A stretch of DNA of 25,222 bases from UBA6164 sp964527325 (GCA_964527325.1 CAZGNU010000020.1:1-25222); one strand, 5' to 3'. Counted from the stretch's first letter, positions 1 to 9,225 are shown. Translations and numbers: made by a program. The notes: generated from the sequence alone by a model not told the origin.

Positions 1-96
1 CACCTCATCCAATAGTTCCATTAGTTCTTCCCTACTAATATTTTCGGTATACCATAAAAAACACAAAAACATGACAACCAACAGAAATGATGACAT
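1..96 (-). CDS. possible partial ORF with hydrophobic N-terminus, runs off left edge
   Basis: An open minus-strand frame runs from an ATG at 96 (alternative ATG at 72) to the window edge. It gives 32 residues: a strongly hydrophobic start (MSSFLLVVMFLCFLWY), like a signal anchor, then an acidic helical stretch (ISREELMELLDEV). From the ATG at 96 it would overlap the first codons of the VF530 gene on the other strand; from 72 the two start codons share a CATG. No known family can be assigned from so little. It may be only an antisense shadow of the VF530 start and its leader. Confidence 0.3.
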   Translation of the reverse strand, partial: MSSFLLVVMFLCFLWYTENISREELMELLDEV

Positions 97-301
97 ACTA
101 CATTGAGTTACTTTAGTTATGATACTAGATTATCTTGTTGAGGAATATGGTTTTGAAGAATTAGGTAGATTGATTAGAATTAATTGCTTTAATAGTAATC
201 CAAGTAAGAAATCTAGTCTGAAATTTTTAAGGAAAACTCAGTGGGCACGTAATCAAGTTCAATGATTGTATGTGAGAACTGTTTTAGAAAAAAAGAAATA
301 A
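71..301 (+). CDS. VF530 family small DNA-binding-type protein
   Basis: A 76-residue protein that matches the VF530 (DUF2132) family along its length. It has LHGVTL near the N-terminus, then YLVEEYGFEELGR, INCFNSNPSKKSSLKFLRKT and WARNQVQGLYV, which are the conserved blocks of the family. Family members are small helical proteins proposed to bind DNA; the cellular role is not established. Two UGA codons fall inside the protein, at the Gly of LHGVTL (a conserved family glycine) and of VQGLYV, so the gene is whole only under code 25. The ATG at 71 gives the family's usual N-terminal length. The frame is open back to the window edge but has no earlier ATG. No Shine-Dalgarno site is visible. A hairpin terminator lies downstream, shared with the convergent CAP gene. 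Confidence 0.9.
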
Positions 302-357
302 AATTAACTTACTTTATTTACTAATTCTTTCTAATTTAGATTAAGAATATAAATTAC

Positions 358-401
358 AAAAAAAAGACCATAAGAGGCTACCTCATAATTGGTCTTTTTT
401 A
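358..401. terminator. bidirectional intrinsic terminator between VF530 and CAP genes
   Basis: A ten-base stem AAAAAAGACC / GGTCTTTTTT encloses a partly paired inner stem around GAGG-CTAC-CTC. T-runs on both strands let it end both the plus-strand VF530 transcript and the minus-strand CAP gene, whose stop codon is five bases away. Confidence 0.85.
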
Positions 402-405
402 TTTC

Positions 406-1572
406 TTACTGCACCTCAGTACAATAATGCACAGTTAAATAATATTTATAATACCCATTTCATTTATCTTCTAGTTCAATTCAAAGTCATATCTGAGTAA
501 AATATTTATTTACCATGCTTAAGTAATGAGCTTGATATGATTTATATTTTTCATTATAGAAAAAATCAAAAGTTGATCTAATTCATTTTATAAGTTCATC
601 AGTACATTCCCCATCATTACAAGAAAATGATCCATATCAAATATTTTCAGTATGAGTAACTCCATAAATATTTTTACAAACTACTCCTCTATCTTTAAAC
701 CAACTTGTAATTTTATTATAATCATAATAAGAATCTGCTGAGTTTCTCTTATGATCCATATATCATCTTGCTTTTGATGTTTTTGACCAATCAAGTGCTG
801 TACTTTCAAGTTTTGAATTATAGACATACGCATTTCTTCATAAATCTTTTCTAACTCAGTTATACCGTCACATCCAAACATTTTTTACTCTACTTATGTC
901 TATCCCCCAAGAGGACTCCTTTCAGTGCGTATTATTTAAATTATAAGTATTTACTGAAGTATTAGTATTAACATAATTATTTACTACTACATTTTCCTCT
1001 TGTTTTTCAATAGCATTCAATTTTTTAATTGCATCCTGAAAAAGTGCTACCAATCTAGGAACATGCCAATATTCATCTATTAATTCTCATAACGCTGAAA
1101 CCAATAATTCTTTATATTCTTCTCATCTTTCATTAATAATTTTACTCATTTTATAAACAAACTTATTAATCATCCTTTTATCAGCAAGTGTTAACTGATA
1201 TCAAGTAGTTTTTACAGGTTCTTCATAAACAGGTTCAACATATTCTTCTTTCACTGGTTCTGGATTGGTAACTGTATTATTAGTTCTCTCAATAGATTCT
1301 TCCCGTATCCAATAAATCGTCCCATCATCCATTCTAATCTTATACCGAGCGTCCACCTTTGCAATAACTCTATACAACGCACCAGGCTTTGATGCCCCAT
1401 ACACTGTCGAAGTTGCAATACAAGGCAAACTTCTCAAATTTGAAGCAAACTTAGCCTTTCAAATAAAATTAGCCTCCTGCAACACAATTCTCTCACAAGA
1501 ATCAGTAGCAAATGTATCAAAACTTGCAAATGAAAACACCAACAAAACTATTAATAAAACATATTTTTTCAT
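406..1572 (-). CDS. exported SH3-like / CAP (SCP/PR1) domain protein
   Basis: A 388-residue secreted protein. A signal peptide (MKKYVLLIVLLVFSFASF..) opens it. An SH3-like segment follows at about residues 46-100 (GALYRVIAKVDARYKIRMDDG, then IYWIREESIE). Next come a Glu/Pro-rich linker, a helical segment and an Asn-rich stretch. The C-terminal CAP domain covers about 230-388: MDHKRN, TENIGYG near 310 and HYLSMVNKYFTQIGLGI near 350 match the family's H, ENI and HRxN..FxxIGvGi blocks. Bacterial CAP proteins are extracellular; their biochemical role is mostly unknown. With an SH3-like wall- or peptide-binding module, a surface or host-contact role is plausible but inferred. About 13 UGA codons are read as Gly. 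The gene stands alone between terminators. Confidence 0.85.
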
Positions 1573-1627
1573 AATCCCAAAACTTAAGATATAAAACAAT
1601 CAAATTTAATAACAATTTAACATTATT

Positions 1628-1654
1628 ATTATAACGTTTTTGAAAAAAAAGCAA
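1628..1654 (-). promoter_or_regulatory. candidate promoter of the CAP gene
   Basis: On the minus strand TTGCTT, 15 bases, TATAAT lies about 55 bases upstream of the ATG at 1572. The spacing is short. A second candidate, TTGTTA-16-TATATC, lies closer to the start, so the assignment is weak. Confidence 0.35.
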
Positions 1655-1698
1655 CCTCTCTCTTGAATTCTCTCTCCTTATCAGGAGAAAGAGGCTAC

Positions 1699-1730
1699 AA
1701 AAAAGCCACTTATTACTAAGTAGCTTTTTT
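1699..1730 (-). terminator. intrinsic terminator after pyrE
   Basis: The hairpin pairs AAAAAAGC and ACTTA with TAAGT and GCTTTTTT, around a TTAC loop and one mismatch. It lies 33 bases beyond the pyrE stop codon, with a T-run on the minus strand. A further small hairpin (TCTCCT-TATC-AGGAGA) sits just to its left. Confidence 0.85.
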
Positions 1731-1763
1731 CCACTATCAATCAACCATATCGTAAAAGATAGA

Positions 1764-2453
1764 TTAATTAACACCATATTGCTCATCATAAGCAATTATT
1801 TGTCTGAACATCTTTCCCTTAAATGATTTTTTAGGCTCATTAAGTAAAAAATATTTTAATAACTCAAGATTCATAACAGAAGTTACAGGTACTCCTGTAT
1901 TTTCTTCAAACATCTGAACAGCAGACAAGTCAGAATCAATTCCCTTTTCTTGTCTATCCATTCCAATAATGCAACGTCTCAAATTACCATCTAAATCTGA
2001 GATAAGAGTTTTGCCATCTGAACAGGATTTTCCACTAGTTATAACATCATCAACCAATACAACATCTGCCCCTTCAAAAGTTTTTTTACAAGGTGGAAGG
2101 CCAACAATGATACCTCCTTCTCCATGATTTTTTACCTCCTTACGGTTAAATGTATAATAAATATCCTTTCCCGTCAGCCTGTAATACTGTAATGCAATGG
2201 TTGCACTTAAAGGAATTCCTTTATATGCTGGCCCAAAAATATAATCGGGCTTAACATCCATTTCAGCAATTTTAGCAGCATAACACAAGGCAAGAATATC
2301 AATAGCTTCACCTGAGTTAAACAGACCACTATTAAAAAAATAAGGGCTAATACGTCCGCTATTTAATTTTCGTCCATCAGGCAATAGCTCTAAAGCACCA
2401 ATTTTCAAAGAAAAGTTTAACAACTCTTCCGGACTAGCTTCTACTTTTTCCAT
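1764..2453 (-). CDS. pyrE: orotate phosphoribosyltransferase, standard-code import
   Basis: A 229-residue orotate phosphoribosyltransferase, which joins orotate and PRPP to give OMP in pyrimidine synthesis. Residues 131-143 (VVLVDDVITSGKS) are the PRPP-binding motif. FNRKEVKNHGEGG at 102-114 is the OPRTase flexible loop and YIFGPAYKGIPL precedes it. The start is fixed by a strong AAGGAGATATA Shine-Dalgarno site just upstream of the ATG. The stop is TAA. No UGA occurs in the frame and all glycines are GGN, unlike most neighbours, where UGA is the main Gly codon. Base composition is also less AT-rich. I infer recent transfer from a standard-code bacterium. No other pyrimidine gene is in the window. 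The upstream neighbour on the same strand is a DinD-family gene. Confidence 0.97.
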   Translation of the reverse strand: MEKVEASPEELLNFSLKIGALELLPDGRKLNSGRISPYFFNSGLFNSGEAIDILALCYAAKIAEMDVKPDYIFGPAYKGIPLSATIALQYYRLTGKDIYYTFNRKEVKNHGEGGIIVGLPPCKKTFEGADVVLVDDVITSGKSCSDGKTLISDLDGNLRRCIIGMDRQEKGIDSDLSAVQMFEENTGVPVTSVMNLELLKYFLLNEPKKSFKGKMFRQIIAYDEQYGVN

Positions 2454-2504
2454 GATATATCTCCTTGTATTTTATTTTTGTTTTACCTTAACTTCACTAA
2501 TTGA

Positions 2505-2532
2505 ATAATACTTATACAAAATATATTGTCAA
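2505..2532 (-). promoter_or_regulatory. pyrE promoter
   Basis: On the minus strand TTGACA, 16 bases, TATTAT lies about 52 bases upstream of the pyrE ATG, so pyrE probably has its own transcript rather than being read only from dinD. Confidence 0.7.
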
Positions 2533-2567
2533 TGAAAAATTAGACAATTGTGGGAAAGTGTTTTTTA

Positions 2568-3407
2568 CTAATTATTAATTCTTTTTTGTTTTTCTGATAT
2601 TTCAAGATAATTTTCAGAAGACATTACCTTTTTATTTGAAAGTTTTTCAATATTTTTCCTTGTATTTCCAGCAACATCTCATCCATCATTAGCATCCTTT
2701 TTTAATTTTTTAAAACCCTGAGAATCTCTATCATTTGTGAGTTTTGTAGTAGTAGCTTCTCAAAGCATTGTTAATATTAGTTCCAAATCAGTCATGTGAT
2801 CCCTAAGATTTTCTTTTTTTAAGCTTTTAAAATCTTTATACTCATCAACTTTCATTCAAAAAGCTCACTGCATAATTTCATTTGTTAAAATAGCATATTC
2901 TACACCCTTAGTAGCTCATCTATTAGACCACTCTTCTGTTAAATCTTGACGAACAGCAATTCAACGCAAACGTTTATCAATCCAACTTTTTGAATATCAT
3001 TTTTTTTCATAAATAGATTTCATTCTCTCTTGAGCTAGCTCAGGATTTTCAATTTCTTGTATTCTTTCATATCATACTTTTGCAAGCCACAATTTAAATG
3101 GTTCTGCTTTTTTACTTGGAATAGATTGAATTAATCTAAATATTCATTCTGTATTAGAACAATTCATTTTTTGTTTTCATCATTTTGTAATTATTTCAAG
3201 GGTATGTACAATTTGTACCCACCCTTTATTTAATATTTGATCTCTTGTTTTTAATCTTTGTATATATTGTTTAGGATCTTTACTTTCTGTTAAAGCAAAA
3301 ACAACATCTTCAACTACAAACCACCATTCATTATTATACCAAGTCTTTCTAACTTCTTTTCACTCAAAAATTGCAATTTTTTTATTATTCTCTAAATTTT
3401 TTTTCAT
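2568..3407 (-). CDS. dinD: DinD / Bro-N family protein, copy 1
   Basis: A 279-residue protein collinear with E. coli DinD (274 residues). The N-terminal Bro-N (phage antirepressor) part reads KIAIFEGKEVRKTWY and NEWWFVVEDVVFALT. NTEGIFRLIQSIPSKKAEPF and WLAKVGYERIQEIENPELA follow, then GYSKSWIDKRLRGIAVRQDL, LRDHMTDLELILTMLGE and, near the end, GGDVAGNTRKNIE. E. coli DinD is LexA-controlled and affects RecA activity; that role here is only inferred. More than a dozen UGA codons encode Gly, several at invariant positions (KVGYER, RLRGIA). Its promoter carries the 19-bp element shared with dinD copy 2, the KilA-N gene and the gene at 22795-23652. A paralogue lies at 9368-10201, with a stretch of near-identical DNA. 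Confidence 0.9.
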
Positions 3408-3428
3408 AATATTTTCATTAATAATTAA

Positions 3429-3466
3429 ATATACACTCATTATATACACATAACAATGTTTTACAA
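3429..3466 (-). promoter_or_regulatory. dinD copy 1 promoter with shared 19-bp operator-like element
   Basis: On the minus strand TTGTAA (3461-3466), 16 bases, TATAAT (3439-3444). The -10 box is embedded in the element at 3429-3447, plus-strand ATATACACTCATTATATAC, which fits the consensus ATATAYWCNNRTTATATAC found at three other promoters here. On the coding strand it reads as two GTATAT units 13 bases apart. The ATG is about 25 bases beyond the likely start of transcription. Confidence 0.75.
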
Positions 3467-3489
3467 ATTTATTTTTCCAAAAAACAATA

Positions 3490-3517
3490 TAGACATTTAA
3501 AATAAAACATGTATTAT
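3490..3517 (+). promoter_or_regulatory. yjjX promoter
   Basis: TAGACA, 16 bases, TATTAT lies 27 bases upstream of the yjjX ATG, in the 137-base divergent gap with dinD copy 1. Confidence 0.55.
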
Positions 3518-3544
3518 ATTCGAAATATTATTAAAATATAAAAA

Positions 3545-4132
3545 ATGAAAACGATTGCTGTTTGAAGTACAAATGAGGATAAAATTTCTGGAATAAAGTT
3601 ATGACTAGAATCTTTAAAATCATGACAAATAATGGAAAATTTGAATGAGTATCAAATAATGATTAGAAAAGTTATTCAAGAAGAATTTTGATGAGATATA
3701 AATGTAAATAGCTTTAAAACTGAATCTGAAGTTAGTGATTTACCAACAAGTCTAAGAGAAACAATGGAGTGAGCAAGAAATAGAGCCATAGATTTAATTG
3801 AACAATGAAAAGAAGCTGATTATTATATATGAACTGAATGATGAATTTATACTGAACTGGGTAAAACATTCTTAATTTCTGTTGTTGCAATAATAAGCTC
3901 AAGCTGAACAATTGAATACTGAAAATCTAACTCAATTCCTATTAGTAAAAAAGAAGAAAAAAATATAAAAGCATGAATGGATCTTAGTGAAGCTTTTAAA
4001 AAAGAACACTTTTCTATACCAAAATGAAGCGTATCTTGAGCATACACAATGTGAAAATTTTCAAGAGAAAAACAATTTTCAGATGCTTTTACTTGAGCTA
4101 TAATGCCTTTTTGTAATAGTGAGTTTTATTAA
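3545..4132 (+). CDS. yjjX: inosine/xanthosine triphosphatase, YjjX (DUF84) family
   Basis: A 195-residue non-canonical purine NTP phosphatase, which removes ITP and XTP from the nucleotide pool. Family marks in order are GSTNEDKISG at residues 7-16, SEVSDLPTSLRETMEGARNR, then YYIGTEGGIY (conserved GiEgG), and the C-terminal AFTGAIMPFCNSEFY, which matches the family's ending. Of 19 glycines 17 are UGA, including both in the catalytic EGG and that in the final TGAIMPF; this is one of the clearest proofs of code 25 here. The gene is divergent from dinD copy 1 and followed by fic on the same strand after 135 bases. Its stop codon overlaps the first copy of a 23-bp direct repeat. Confidence 0.93.
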
Positions 4133-4245
4133 AAAGTTATACTATTTAGGTCTTCTATATTTTTTAGCTATACTAACACAAAAACAAATAAAAACAAATA
4201 AAAGATTTGCTTTTTTATTATAAAAAAGTTATACTATTTAGGTCT
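4131..4245 (+). repeat. pair of 23-bp exact direct repeats between yjjX and fic
   Basis: The 23-base sequence starting AAAAAGTTATACTATTT occurs at 4131-4153 and again at 4223-4245, 92 bases apart. The second copy supplies the -10 box of the likely fic promoter. The first overlaps the yjjX stop. The repeat may be a duplicated operator or the scar of a small duplication. Confidence 0.85.
4207..4235 (+). promoter_or_regulatory. fic promoter
   Basis: TTGCTT, 17 bases, TATACT (4230-4235) ends 32 bases before the fic ATG. The -10 box lies inside the second copy of the 23-bp repeat. Confidence 0.5.
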
Positions 4246-4267
4246 GTAATATTAATTGTAAAATAAT

Positions 4268-5188
4268 ATGTTTATAGAAAAAAATAAAAATAGCATTCTT
4301 TTAACAAAAAAAATCTTTAATAAAAAGATTTCTATTGCTATTAAAAAAGATATTTCTCCCAATGATATAATTAGATTATCAAAAAAAGAACTATCTATAT
4401 GGTATAATTTAAACTCTATACATGCATTTGAAAATGAACTTTATAATAAAGAAAAATTTTCAAAATTATTATATAATTCTATTTATTTATCAAATATTCT
4501 TCAATCAAATATTCTTCAATCAAATATCAAAAGTATAAAAAACTTAAAAAATAAATATTCAAAATTTCCTATACTATTCATATATGAATCAAATAAAACA
4601 GAATGAAGTAAAATTCCTTTACAAGAAGTTGAAAAAATAATATTAAATAAAAAATATAAATATAAAATTAAAAATGAAATTACTGAAGTTGAAAATTCTA
4701 AAAAAGCTTGGGATTTTTTAAAAAAAGATTTTGTATTTAACGAAGCAAATATAAAAAGAATTTATCATATACTAACAAAAGATTTATTACAAGAAAATTG
4801 ATTAAAATACCCTAGAGGATTTAAAAAAATTATTAATACAGTTAATAATTCTCTAACTACAGCTCCAGAAAATGTTAGCTTTGAAATAAACAAATTATTA
4901 AAATATTACAAAGAAAATAAAAAAAATATTTTCCCTTTAAAAATGGCTTTTGATTTTCATTTAGAATTTGAAAAAATACATCCATTTGAAAATTGAAACT
5001 GAAGAATTTGAAGGCTTTTAATGAATAAAATACTACTCGCAAATAATCTATTACCATTTATTATTTTTTCAGAAAATAGACAATCATATTTTAATGCAAT
5101 CAAAAGTACAGAAAATAAATGAAGAAAAAAATATTATAAATTTATGTTAAATCAATATGAAAAAAGTATAAATTATTTTTTGAAATAA
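4268..5188 (+). CDS. class II Fic domain protein (probable AMP transferase)
   Basis: A 306-residue Fic protein. The core motif HPFENGNGRIGR begins at His238; both glycines of GNG and the following IGR glycine are UGA codons, so the active-site loop exists only under code 25. SNKTEG at residues 108-113 fits the [S/T]xxxE[G/N] inhibitory motif, here N-terminal to the Fic core, as in class II Fic proteins. Such enzymes usually move AMP from ATP to target proteins. The target is unknown and no antitoxin partner is adjacent, in keeping with self-inhibition. Residues about 75-87 (SNILQSNILQSNI) come from a 15-base tandem repeat. The N-terminal 100 residues are Lys/Asn-rich and not recognised. A terminator follows within 20 bases. 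Confidence 0.93.
4490..4527 (+). repeat. 15-bp tandem repeat inside fic
   Basis: TCAAATATTCTTCAA occurs at 4490-4504 and 4505-4519, followed by a partial third unit to 4527. It encodes SNILQ units. A unit gain or loss keeps the reading frame. Confidence 0.9.
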
Positions 5189-5204
5189 TAATTTTAAAAC
5201 AACT

Positions 5205-5242
5205 AAAAAAGAGGTTTGTAGTTACACTACAAACCTCTTTTC
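5205..5242. terminator. bidirectional terminator between fic and purL
   Basis: A perfect 14-base stem, AAAGAGGTTTGTAG / CTACAAACCTCTTT, with the loop TTACA and flanking A and T runs. It ends fic (plus) and purL (minus). A near-identical hairpin lies at 10272-10309, so the two copies bracket purL and dinD copy 2. Confidence 0.92.
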
Positions 5243-5265
5243 GTTTTCCTTTTTACTCCTTTTTG

Positions 5266-8200
5266 TTATTTATTTTTGTTTTGATTTTCGATCATTCTAT
5301 TAACTTCACACCACTCTCTGGCATTTTGAAAAATCTTCAACCAGAATGATGTAACCAGATTCTGCATTTCTTCAGGTAACCATGGAAACTGCCATAATTG
5401 AAACAGTCTTTCAGGATGCGGCATCATAATTGTATGCCGACCGTCAGCACTGCATAACCCAGCAATACCATATGGTGAACCATTTGGATTAAATGGATAA
5501 TCTTCAGTTGGGTTTCCATTAGCATCTGCATAAAAAACCGGTACATTTCCATCAAACATTAATTGCTTCATCATAATTTCATCAGCAGAAAATTGCCCTT
5601 CACCATGAGCACTCCATATAGGCAATATAGAACCATGCATATCCTTAAACATAATAGATTTGCTTTGAGGTATCTGTAAAGTAGTATACCTGGATTCAAA
5701 CTTACCAGACTTATTTTTAATAAACCGTGGTCGTTCAGCAAGAGGTATATCAGAAGAAACAGTCATACCAAGTAAAGCACCTAGCTGACATCCATTACAT
5801 GGAGCAAAAGACCAAGTATCAGATTGATGCTTAAATCTCTCAAATTGAGAGGCAAGCTCAGGATGATTCATAATAGTCATTGCCCAACCTTTAGCTGATT
5901 CTGGACAATCGGCATAGGAAAAACCACCAACAGGCACAAGTCCAGTAAAATCATCTAAAAAAGCATCACCTTTCAAAAGGTCAACCATATTAACATCCTG
6001 AGGTTCAAATCCAGCCATTTTCAGGACTGAAATCATTTCCTGATCTCCATTACTTCCCTCTTCACGTAAAACAGCAACTTTGAATTTATCATCAGATTCC
6101 ATAACTTCTTTTGGAGTAGGTTCTGGTTCAAAAGTTAATCTGTACTCGGGATTAGAACGACCAACAGTATTTTTTCGCTCTTCCTCAGCACACATGTTTT
6201 TCTGCTGTTTTTCAAGCTGAAAAGAAGTTTCTGACCACCAAGAATACAGATCATCTGTTTTTTCGTTAAATACATACTTGTTATTTACAGATAATCGTAT
6301 TTTCTTTTCCTTTGTAGTTTTAGCAATATAATTGCATGAAATACCTAGATCCTGTATTTGTGAACGAATAATAGTAGCTGGAAAGACTCTCATACAACCA
6401 CTTTTAAATTCACTCTCAATCTCCAAGATAATACCACATTCTTCAGCAAACAATTTTTCAATTGGATTGCTTTCATAATTCAAAGTATTCCATTTTGAAT
6501 CTATACCACAATTACCTGATATAGCCATCTCACAAAGAGTTGTAATTAGGCCACCATCACTAACATCATGGTATGCTAGAATATTATCTGATTCAATCAA
6601 TTCTTGAATTAAGCAGAATAAACTCTGTAACTTTTCAGGATTATCAACATCTGGACATTCTTTACCAATTTGCCCAAGAGTTTGAGCAAAAGCTGAACCT
6701 CCTAAACGAGCCTTACCACCAGATAGATCTACAAAAATAAGTTCACTCTCACCAGGTTTTTTAATATCTGGTGTAATTATCTTTGTAACATCAGGTACTG
6801 TAGCATAACCAGAAACAACAGCTGTACGAGGAGACTTTACTAATTCACCATCAACATCTGTTGCCATTGAAAGACTATCCTTACCACCATCAACAGCTAA
6901 ACCAAGCTTTGGCATAAAATCAGCCATAGCATTAACTGCTTCATACAAAGCAGCACCTTCACCAGGCTTTTTTGGAGCCCACATCCAGTTAACTGAAGCT
7001 TTGATATCCTTAATATCAGTAATCTTTGTACACATCATATTCAAAAGCATTTCTGCAACTGATAATCGAATACCTGCTTCAGGATTTGCAATCATACAAA
7101 TAGGATTAACACCTTGAGATGTAACAGCACCTTTTGTATCAAAGTGAGATAAAGCAGATACAGCAACATTAGACAAAGGTATTTGTAAAGGACCAACACA
7201 CTGTTGCTGAGCAATAAGTCCACCAACATGTCTATCAACCTTATGTACTAAATATTCCTTTGATCCAACAGATAAAAGCTTAAAAACATCCTTCAATGCA
7301 TCAACAATTGTTAAATCTGAAGGAATTGTCACAGGTCTTATTCCTAAATGCGTACTATAATCCTCATAAATAGCTTGAGGAAAATCAGCCAAAATTGACT
7401 TTAGATTAAAATCTACAGGAGTTGATTCATCACGAGAATCCACAACTACAAAACGACCATCACCTGTCACTTCACCAAGAACCTCACAAGGACATTTTTC
7501 CCTTTCACAAATTGACTTAAATTCATCAATCCTATCAAGAGGTATTAAAACACCAATGCGTTCCTGGTATTCACAAACCCAAGTCTCTACTTGTGATAAA
7601 GTTGGGTCACCAGAGTTAATCTTTGCAAGATCTACTCTACCTCCAGCTTCTTCAACAAGCTCTTTAAGTACATTCCCAGGACCTCCTGCTCCTTGATCAT
7701 GAATACTAACAATAGGAGTATTTTGTCCCATTGCATTACAAGCTCTTACAACTCTCCATACTTTATTTTCCATCTCAGCATCATCTCGTTGCACAGCATT
7801 GAAATCAAGCTCAGAATCATTTTCACCTTGATGAAGACTGGAAGCAGCTCCACCACCAAAACCAACTCTGTAAGCAGGACCACCTATCTGAACAATAAGA
7901 TAATCTTTTTCAGCATGACCTTTTTTAGAATGCTTATGTTGCATTTGACCAAGACCACCAGCTAATAAAATAGGCTTTGGATATCCCCAACGTTGTCCAT
8001 TAGGTAACCTTATATCAAAGTTATAACAAAAACCTTGTGTTAAAGGTTCACCAATTTCATTTCCATAGTTTGAGGCACCATTACTACCTTCAATCAAAAC
8101 CTGTAATCCTGTAGCCATATTAGCTGGATTATAAAGATCAAGATCTTCTCCAGGCATAGGATATCCTGGAATATGAAGAGTAGAAACACAATAACCAATA

Positions 8201-9138
8201 GTACCAGAAATAATTTCACTTCCTCGACCAGTAGCTAAACCATCACGGATACGACCACCTGTACCAGTGGCTGCACCAGGAAATGGTGAAATACCTGTGG
8301 GAAAGTTGTGAGTTTCAACAGTAAGAGTAATATCATAATCAATCTCCTTAAAATCAAATTCAGTTGTTTTACCAGGATTAATAGGCATTAAGGCATTAGC
8401 TACATATCCCCTAATACTACTTGCATTATCATGAAAACCAATAACACTCCTATTAGGATTAGCTTTCAAAGTTGATTTAACCAAGTCAAAAGCAGAAAAC
8501 TCTTCTTCAACACCATCAATAATAATCTTGGCATTAAACCAACCATGACGTGAGTGTTCACAGTTAGAGTTAAGTAAATCAAATAACTCAACTTCAGTTG
8601 GATTACGACCTTCTTCCTTCACAAAATAATTATAGTAAATCTCTTTATCTTGCTGAGTAAAAGAAAGACCTTCTAAAGAATCAAAAGCTTCAATTCCTTT
8701 CTCTATAAGAGGAATGATTTTTGTTGGCTTAACTTCAACATCAGTGTCAAAAGAGACAAGTGGTTCTTTATACACCCCTTGTCTAGTTCGGTCACAGTTG
8801 GCAATAACAGTTGCATCAACGTCATCTGTAAGATACCTGATAGATCTCTCAACACGAGTGATCTTATCAAGACCTGAATCATGACAAATTGCTACTAACT
8901 TTGAAGAAAACGAAGTTGAAAAATTCATAAGTGGCCCAATTTCTACACCTTTTACTTCAGTTATATCCAGAAGTGAAAGTGTAGATATTGCAATTTCATC
9001 AAAACCGTCTGTCAAAATAAGACGAAGTTTTTGATACTCATCTTTTGTTAGTTCATCACTAATCTCTACATTACAACAAAACTCTTCATCCTCACCATTC
9101 TGAATCCCTTTTACATACAAATTTAATACTTGGCTCAT
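5266..9138 (-). CDS. purL: phosphoribosylformylglycinamidine synthase, large single-chain type, standard-code import
   Basis: A 1290-residue FGAM synthase. It converts FGAR, ATP and glutamine to FGAM in purine synthesis. An N-terminal PurS-like part is followed by FGAR-binding LNSNCEHSRHGWFNA, VETHNFPTGISPFPGAATGTGG, two PurM-like halves, and a C-terminal glutaminase with nucleophile Cys1117 (CNGCQLG) and His1241/Glu1243 in PHPERLF. An upstream ATG at 9183 is in frame, but an AGGAGGGGG site directly before the ATG at 9138 marks the true start. It is the longest gene in the window, yet has no UGA codon; all its many glycines are GGN and the stop is TAA. I infer recent transfer from a bacterium using the standard code. 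No other purine gene is present. The upstream neighbour is dinD copy 2. Confidence 0.97.
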   Translation of the reverse strand: MSQVLNLYVKGIQNGEDEEFCCNVEISDELTKDEYQKLRLILTDGFDEIAISTLSLLDITEVKGVEIGPLMNFSTSFSSKLVAICHDSGLDKITRVERSIRYLTDDVDATVIANCDRTRQGVYKEPLVSFDTDVEVKPTKIIPLIEKGIEAFDSLEGLSFTQQDKEIYYNYFVKEEGRNPTEVELFDLLNSNCEHSRHGWFNAKIIIDGVEEEFSAFDLVKSTLKANPNRSVIGFHDNASSIRGYVANALMPINPGKTTEFDFKEIDYDITLTVETHNFPTGISPFPGAATGTGGRIRDGLATGRGSEIISGTIGYCVSTLHIPGYPMPGEDLDLYNPANMATGLQVLIEGSNGASNYGNEIGEPLTQGFCYNFDIRLPNGQRWGYPKPILLAGGLGQMQHKHSKKGHAEKDYLIVQIGGPAYRVGFGGGAASSLHQGENDSELDFNAVQRDDAEMENKVWRVVRACNAMGQNTPIVSIHDQGAGGPGNVLKELVEEAGGRVDLAKINSGDPTLSQVETWVCEYQERIGVLIPLDRIDEFKSICEREKCPCEVLGEVTGDGRFVVVDSRDESTPVDFNLKSILADFPQAIYEDYSTHLGIRPVTIPSDLTIVDALKDVFKLLSVGSKEYLVHKVDRHVGGLIAQQQCVGPLQIPLSNVAVSALSHFDTKGAVTSQGVNPICMIANPEAGIRLSVAEMLLNMMCTKITDIKDIKASVNWMWAPKKPGEGAALYEAVNAMADFMPKLGLAVDGGKDSLSMATDVDGELVKSPRTAVVSGYATVPDVTKIITPDIKKPGESELIFVDLSGGKARLGGSAFAQTLGQIGKECPDVDNPEKLQSLFCLIQELIESDNILAYHDVSDGGLITTLCEMAISGNCGIDSKWNTLNYESNPIEKLFAEECGIILEIESEFKSGCMRVFPATIIRSQIQDLGISCNYIAKTTKEKKIRLSVNNKYVFNEKTDDLYSWWSETSFQLEKQQKNMCAEEERKNTVGRSNPEYRLTFEPEPTPKEVMESDDKFKVAVLREEGSNGDQEMISVLKMAGFEPQDVNMVDLLKGDAFLDDFTGLVPVGGFSYADCPESAKGWAMTIMNHPELASQFERFKHQSDTWSFAPCNGCQLGALLGMTVSSDIPLAERPRFIKNKSGKFESRYTTLQIPQSKSIMFKDMHGSILPIWSAHGEGQFSADEIMMKQLMFDGNVPVFYADANGNPTEDYPFNPNGSPYGIAGLCSADGRHTIMMPHPERLFQLWQFPWLPEEMQNLVTSFWLKIFQNAREWCEVNRMIENQNKNK

Positions 9139-9145
9139 AATTTTA

Positions 9146-9154
9146 CCCCCTCCT
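9146..9154 (-). promoter_or_regulatory. strong Shine-Dalgarno site fixing the purL start
   Basis: AGGAGGGGG on the minus strand lies seven bases before the ATG at 9138. It rules out the longer in-frame start at 9183. Such sites are clear only at pyrE, purL and thrC in this window. Confidence 0.85.
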
Positions 9155-9225
9155 AGGTTATTATTTTTGACCAAAATAGTCATATTAGATTTTTCGATTT
9201 ATGTTAACGAACAAAAAGCTGCATA

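Noticed and set aside
681..1437. Several short minus-strand frames as separate genes or a pseudogene
   Set aside because: They join without frameshift into one CAP protein when UGA is read as Gly.
3429..3466. Classical LexA SOS box at the dinD promoter
   Set aside because: The shared element lacks CTGT/ACAG arms; it is a different AT-rich repeat, so LexA control cannot be claimed from sequence.
4131..4245. CRISPR-like repeat
   Set aside because: Only two copies, in a promoter region, with no further units and no cas genes in the window.
9139..9183. Longer purL start adding 15 residues
   Set aside because: The AGGAGGGGG site lies between this ATG and the family-matching start at 9138; the extra residues are encoded by the leader and ribosome site.
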